64,000 nucleotides of DNA from an uncultured Mycoplasmatota bacterium (GTDB taxonomy: Bacteria; Bacillota_I; Bacilli_A; RF39; UBA660): assembly GCA_900547225.1 (NCBI GenBank), contig URFW01000004.1:62001-126000 (forward strand). Reading direction: 5' to 3'. Every line of letters starts with the position of its first letter. Positions within the stretch are counted from its first letter, which is position 1. Positions 61,097-64,000 of this stretch are shown here, in pieces. The position numbers and the translations under genes are program-made. Under the pieces are notes generated by a model that was not told the DNA's origin, made no database searches, and was given only the letters and a program-made list of their open reading frames with translations.

Positions 61097-61795
61097 ATGA
61101 AATTAATGCTAATTGGTGGTGGCGATATAGGAAAAAGTGAAACTAAATACGAAACAGGGGCGATAGATAAAAGAATTGTTAAGTTGTGCGGTAAGGAAAA
61201 ACCTAACTTTTTATTTATTGGTCTTGCAAGTAATTTTGCGGATTCATACTATAAGTTAATTAAAGACATTTATAAAAACTTAGGATGCGAAACTGGTAAG
61301 ATATCTAATAAAACGCTAACACATATAGAAGTCGTGGAAGAAAAAATAAGAAAAGCGGACATAATATATATTGGTGGCGGAGATACCGTTAAACTAGTTA
61401 ACGTATTAAAAGAAAATGGTATTGATAAAATGCTTAGAGAAAAACTTGATACAAATTCTGTTTTAGCGGGAATATCTGCAGGAGCAATTGCGTATTTAAA
61501 AAGCGGTTTATCTGATACGGAAATAATAAATAACATCTCAGATAACTACGTTAAAGTAGATGGCCTAGGATTTATAGATTATATGTTTGTGCCTCACTTT
61601 TCTAGTGATCCTAAAAAGATGGAAGATTTAAAAAAAGTATTAGAAGATAATAAAAATGAACTTGCGTTATGCGTAGATAATTGTGCAGCTATAGAATTTA
61701 CTGATCAATTTATAAGCGTAATAAAAAGTAGCAAAAAAGCTAAAGCCTATAAGGCTTATTATAAAGATAGACTTTACTTAGAAGAAATTAATTAA
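61097..61795 (+). CDS. pepE: Peptidase S51 (dipeptidase E-like)
   Basis: 232 residues. LMLIGGGDIG, the YIGGGDTVKLV strand and the nucleophile elbow AGISAGAIAY with catalytic Ser match peptidase S51. PepE cleaves N-terminal Asp dipeptides; the relative cyanophycinase has a similar fold, so specificity is uncertain. AAGGAG precedes the ATG. Third gene of the metallo-hydrolase operon, ended by a perfect palindrome terminator. Confidence 0.9.
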   Translation: MKLMLIGGGDIGKSETKYETGAIDKRIVKLCGKEKPNFLFIGLASNFADSYYKLIKDIYKNLGCETGKISNKTLTHIEVVEEKIRKADIIYIGGGDTVKLVNVLKENGIDKMLREKLDTNSVLAGISAGAIAYLKSGLSDTEIINNISDNYVKVDGLGFIDYMFVPHFSSDPKKMEDLKKVLEDNKNELALCVDNCAAIEFTDQFISVIKSSKKAKAYKAYYKDRLYLEEIN

Positions 61796-61818
61796 ATCCT
61801 TAAATTTAAGGATTTTTT
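61794..61818 (+). terminator. Terminator of the pepE operon
   Basis: AAATCCTTAAATTTAAGGATTT is a fully palindromic stem followed by T residues. Confidence 0.8.
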
Positions 61819-61831
61819 TAAATGTCGTAAT

Positions 61832-62300
61832 TTGTCGAACGATTTATAAAAAAGTACAAAAAAGAAAAAACGGTAAGAAAAGATGTGACTATATAGAAAG
61901 TAATGATCCAATAATATATCACGTAAATTTTTCAAAAATAAAAGATATGTATTATAATAAAGATAAGTTAAATACATTTGAAATGGAGCTTGCTTTAATG
62001 ATATTAGATAATAAAAGAGAATTAAAGGAAGTATCAGAATGTGATGATGTAATGGATAAAGTAAACGAAAAGATATGTAAGTTATCTGATGATGAAATAT
62101 TACAAGGAATATATGTAAAAGAAGAGATGGACTCTTGGATGAAGAGGCTTGACTTAAAGTATGCTAAAGAAGAAGGCAAGAAAGAAGCCAACATGGAAAC
62201 TGCTAGAAAGTTACTTAAAAAAGGTATGAAAATTAAAGACATAACAGATATCACAGGTATTACTAAAAAACAAATTGAAATTTTACGAAAAAGCCTTTAA
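61832..62300 (+). pseudogene. Remnant of an Rpn/PD-(D/E)XK transposase-family protein
   Basis: A frame without an N-terminus: it opens near 61832 straight after a terminator and reads CDYIESNDPIIYHVNFSKIKD, then NTFEMELALMILDN, and ends ARKLLKKGMKIKDITDITGITKKQIEILRKSL. That tail (basic helix, then 'LKxGxxxxxIxxITGLxxxxIxxL') is the signature end of Rpn-type recombination nucleases. The catalytic N-terminal domain is missing. The first ATG inside the frame (61947) would give only 117 residues. I call it a decayed gene; a short expressed form is possible. Confidence 0.75.
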
Positions 62301-62319
62301 TAAAGGGCTTTTTCCTTTT
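62287..62319 (+). terminator. Terminator after the Rpn remnant
   Basis: AAAAAGCC/GGCTTTTT with an inner TTT/AAA pairing, followed by T-rich sequence, before lepA. Confidence 0.75.
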
Positions 62320-62357
62320 TAATCAATGTGGTAAAATAGGGTAGTAGGTGAAAATTT

Positions 62358-64000
62358 ATGGAAAAAGAAAACATAAGAAATTTTAGTATAATAGCGCATA
62401 TAGATCACGGCAAGTCAACTCTTGCTGACAGAATAATGGAAAAAACAGAAGCGGTTACAAAAAGAGAGTCTAAAGACCAGATGTTAGATAATATGGATCT
62501 TGAAAGAGAACGTGGTATTACAATAAAGTTAAACGCGGTAGAACTTACCTATAAAAAAAATGGTAAAGACTATATGTTCCATTTAATAGATACCCCAGGA
62601 CACGTGGATTTTTCATACGAGGTATCGCGCTCTTTGGCAGCTTGTGAAGGAGCTATTTTAGTGGTTGATGCTGCTCAAGGAATAGAAGCACAAACACTTG
62701 CAAACCTTTATCTTGCCTTGGAAAACAATCTTACTATAATACCAATTATAAATAAAATAGATTTACCAAATGCGGACATAGACAAAGTAAAAGAAGAAAT
62801 TATTACAACCTTTGGTTTTAAGGAAGAAGATATTATTTTAACTAGTGCTAAAACAGGATATGGAATAGATGAGCTTTTAGATGCCATAGTAGATAGGATT
62901 CCAGCCCCTAGTGGTAATAAAAATGAAAAACTGCAAGGTTTAATTTTTGATAGTTTTTATGAATCTTATAGAGGTGCGATAATATGGACCAGGATAGTTA
63001 ACGGGAAAGTATCTGTTGGTGATAAAATAAAGATGATATCATCTGATGCGGAATATGAAGTAGTAGAATTAGGAAAACATACTCCTCAAGAGAAAAAGGT
63101 TAATACGTTAAGTGCTGGAGAAGTAGGATATTTATGTGCTTCAATTAAAAGTGTTAGTGATATTAAAGTTGGCGATACAATTACCTTATCAAAGATGCCA
63201 GGAGAGGCACTTTCAGGTTATAAACCCATGAAACCGATGGTTTTTTGCGGTCTTTATCCAACTGAGTCAAATAAATATACTCTTTTACGTGATGCTCTTG
63301 AAAAATTAAAACTAAATGATGCAGCACTATCTTTTGAACCTGAAACATCTGTTGCATTAGGTTTTGGCTTTAGATGTGGATTTTTAGGAATGCTTCATAT
63401 GGATGTTACGGAAGAGAGAATTGAAAGAGAGTTTGGTATAAATATAATTGCAACAAGTCCATCCGTTGTGTATGAAGTAACTCTTACAAGTGGTGAAGAA
63501 TTATTTGTGGATAACCCGAATGAAATGCCTGATAGAACTAAAATCAAGGAAATAAAAGAGCCTTATATAAAAACAAATATTTTTGTTCCTAGTGAGTTTA
63601 TAGGACCTGTTATGGAACTTTGTCAAGATAAAAGGGGCGATTACATAAACATGGACTATATTACCAAAACTAGGGTAAACATTCACTATGAAATGCCTTT
63701 ATCTGAAGTTGTTTATGATTTCTTTGATAAATTAAAATCTTTTACAAAAGGATATGCTTCCTTTGATTATGAATTAATTGGATATAAACCAAGTGATTTA
63801 GTCAAAATGGACATCTTAATTAACAAAGAAGAAGTTGATGCATTATCTATTATTACGCACAAAGACTTTGCATATACTCGTGGTAAAGCAGTAGTAGAAA
63901 ACCTAAGAAAATTAATTCCAAGACAATTATTTGAAGTTCCTATACAAGCTGTTATTGGAACTAAAGCAATTGCTAGAAGTGATATTAAGGCACTTAAGAA
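62358..64000 (+). CDS. lepA: Elongation factor 4 (3' partial)
   Basis: LepA is a ribosome-dependent GTPase that back-translocates or remodels stalled ribosomes. The GTPase domain has AHIDHGKSTLADR, the RGITIK switch, DTPGHVDF and NKIDLPNA; domain II and the EF4-specific C-terminal part (FGFRCGFLGMLHMD, YASFDYE, LINKEEVDALS) follow. TAGGTGA precedes the ATG. The frame is open at the right edge after ~547 of roughly 600 expected residues. Confidence 0.97.
   Translation, partial: MEKENIRNFSIIAHIDHGKSTLADRIMEKTEAVTKRESKDQMLDNMDLERERGITIKLNAVELTYKKNGKDYMFHLIDTPGHVDFSYEVSRSLAACEGAILVVDAAQGIEAQTLANLYLALENNLTIIPIINKIDLPNADIDKVKEEIITTFGFKEEDIILTSAKTGYGIDELLDAIVDRIPAPSGNKNEKLQGLIFDSFYESYRGAIIWTRIVNGKVSVGDKIKMISSDAEYEVVELGKHTPQEKKVNTLSAGEVGYLCASIKSVSDIKVGDTITLSKMPGEALSGYKPMKPMVFCGLYPTESNKYTLLRDALEKLKLNDAALSFEPETSVALGFGFRCGFLGMLHMDVTEERIEREFGINIIATSPSVVYEVTLTSGEELFVDNPNEMPDRTKIKEIKEPYIKTNIFVPSEFIGPVMELCQDKRGDYINMDYITKTRVNIHYEMPLSEVVYDFFDKLKSFTKGYASFDYELIGYKPSDLVKMDILINKEEVDALSIITHKDFAYTRGKAVVENLRKLIPRQLFEVPIQAVIGTKAIARSDIKALK

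Overview
The window looks like chromosome from an AT-rich, endospore-forming, Gram-positive bacterium of the Bacillota, most likely an uncultured gut lineage of class Bacilli. The grounds are: a spoIIGA-sigE pair beside ftsZ; cotJ spore-coat genes; a Bacillus-like ylb block (ylbD-ylbE-ylbF-rsmD and yceD-rpmF); an anaerobic pyruvate formate-lyase pair; and BspA-type surface repeats. UGA is a normal stop (ylbE and spoVD end in TGA), so the standard bacterial code applies. The lineage name is inference; no rRNA is present. I saw no tRNA, rRNA or CRISPR array.

Layout. 0-7 kb: end of a CBS-domain transporter, cotJ coat genes, proS with a small membrane exporter (minus), a nuclease-like orphan, murF and a zinc-ribbon membrane protein. 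7-13.6 kb (minus): pflA, pflB and a two-gene FtsX-type ABC transporter. 13.7-17.8 kb: HerA-like ATPase, trmL, and on the minus strand yidD plus an unusual ZnuA-like lipoprotein. 18-21.8 kb: first half of the division and cell-wall (dcw) cluster, mraZ-rsmH-ftsL-pbpB, with four MraZ boxes spaced 10 bp apart. 22-38.6 kb: an accessory block that interrupts the cluster: an orphan gene flanked by short inverted repeats, a U32 peptidase, a four-gene phosphorelay (Hpt, receiver/HD-GYP, two hybrid kinases), a DUF285 leucine-rich-repeat surface protein, an ABC exporter, and small membrane proteins. 38.7-51.1 kb: second half of the dcw cluster (spoVD, L,D-transpeptidase, mraY, NUDIX, ftsW/spoVE, an unidentified structured RNA, murG, murB, divIB, ftsA, ftsZ). 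51.2-54.9 kb: spoIIGA, sigE, ylbD/E/F, rsmD.

55-57.2 kb: the most interesting locus. Two divergent type IV prepilin genes begin with the same sequence because they sit in a perfect 174-bp inverted repeat. The repeat flanks a tyrosine recombinase gene and a consensus promoter. Inverting the middle segment would move the promoter from one pilin to the other without breaking either reading frame. I read this as a self-contained, phase-variable pilin switch, currently set to the right-hand pilin. It lies in the gap between rsmD and yceD-rpmF where Bacillus carries coaD and ylbJ-M.

57.2-64 kb: nfo, a nucleosidase (minus), yceD-rpmF, a secreted ComEC-like metallo-hydrolase with a DUF3006 partner, a peptidase E, a decayed Rpn-type gene, and the start of lepA, which runs off the end.

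Taken together, the backbone genes build and divide the cell wall and launch mother-cell sporulation (sigE, spoVD, SpoVE-like, cotJ, ylbD). The accessory genes concern the cell surface and environmental sensing.
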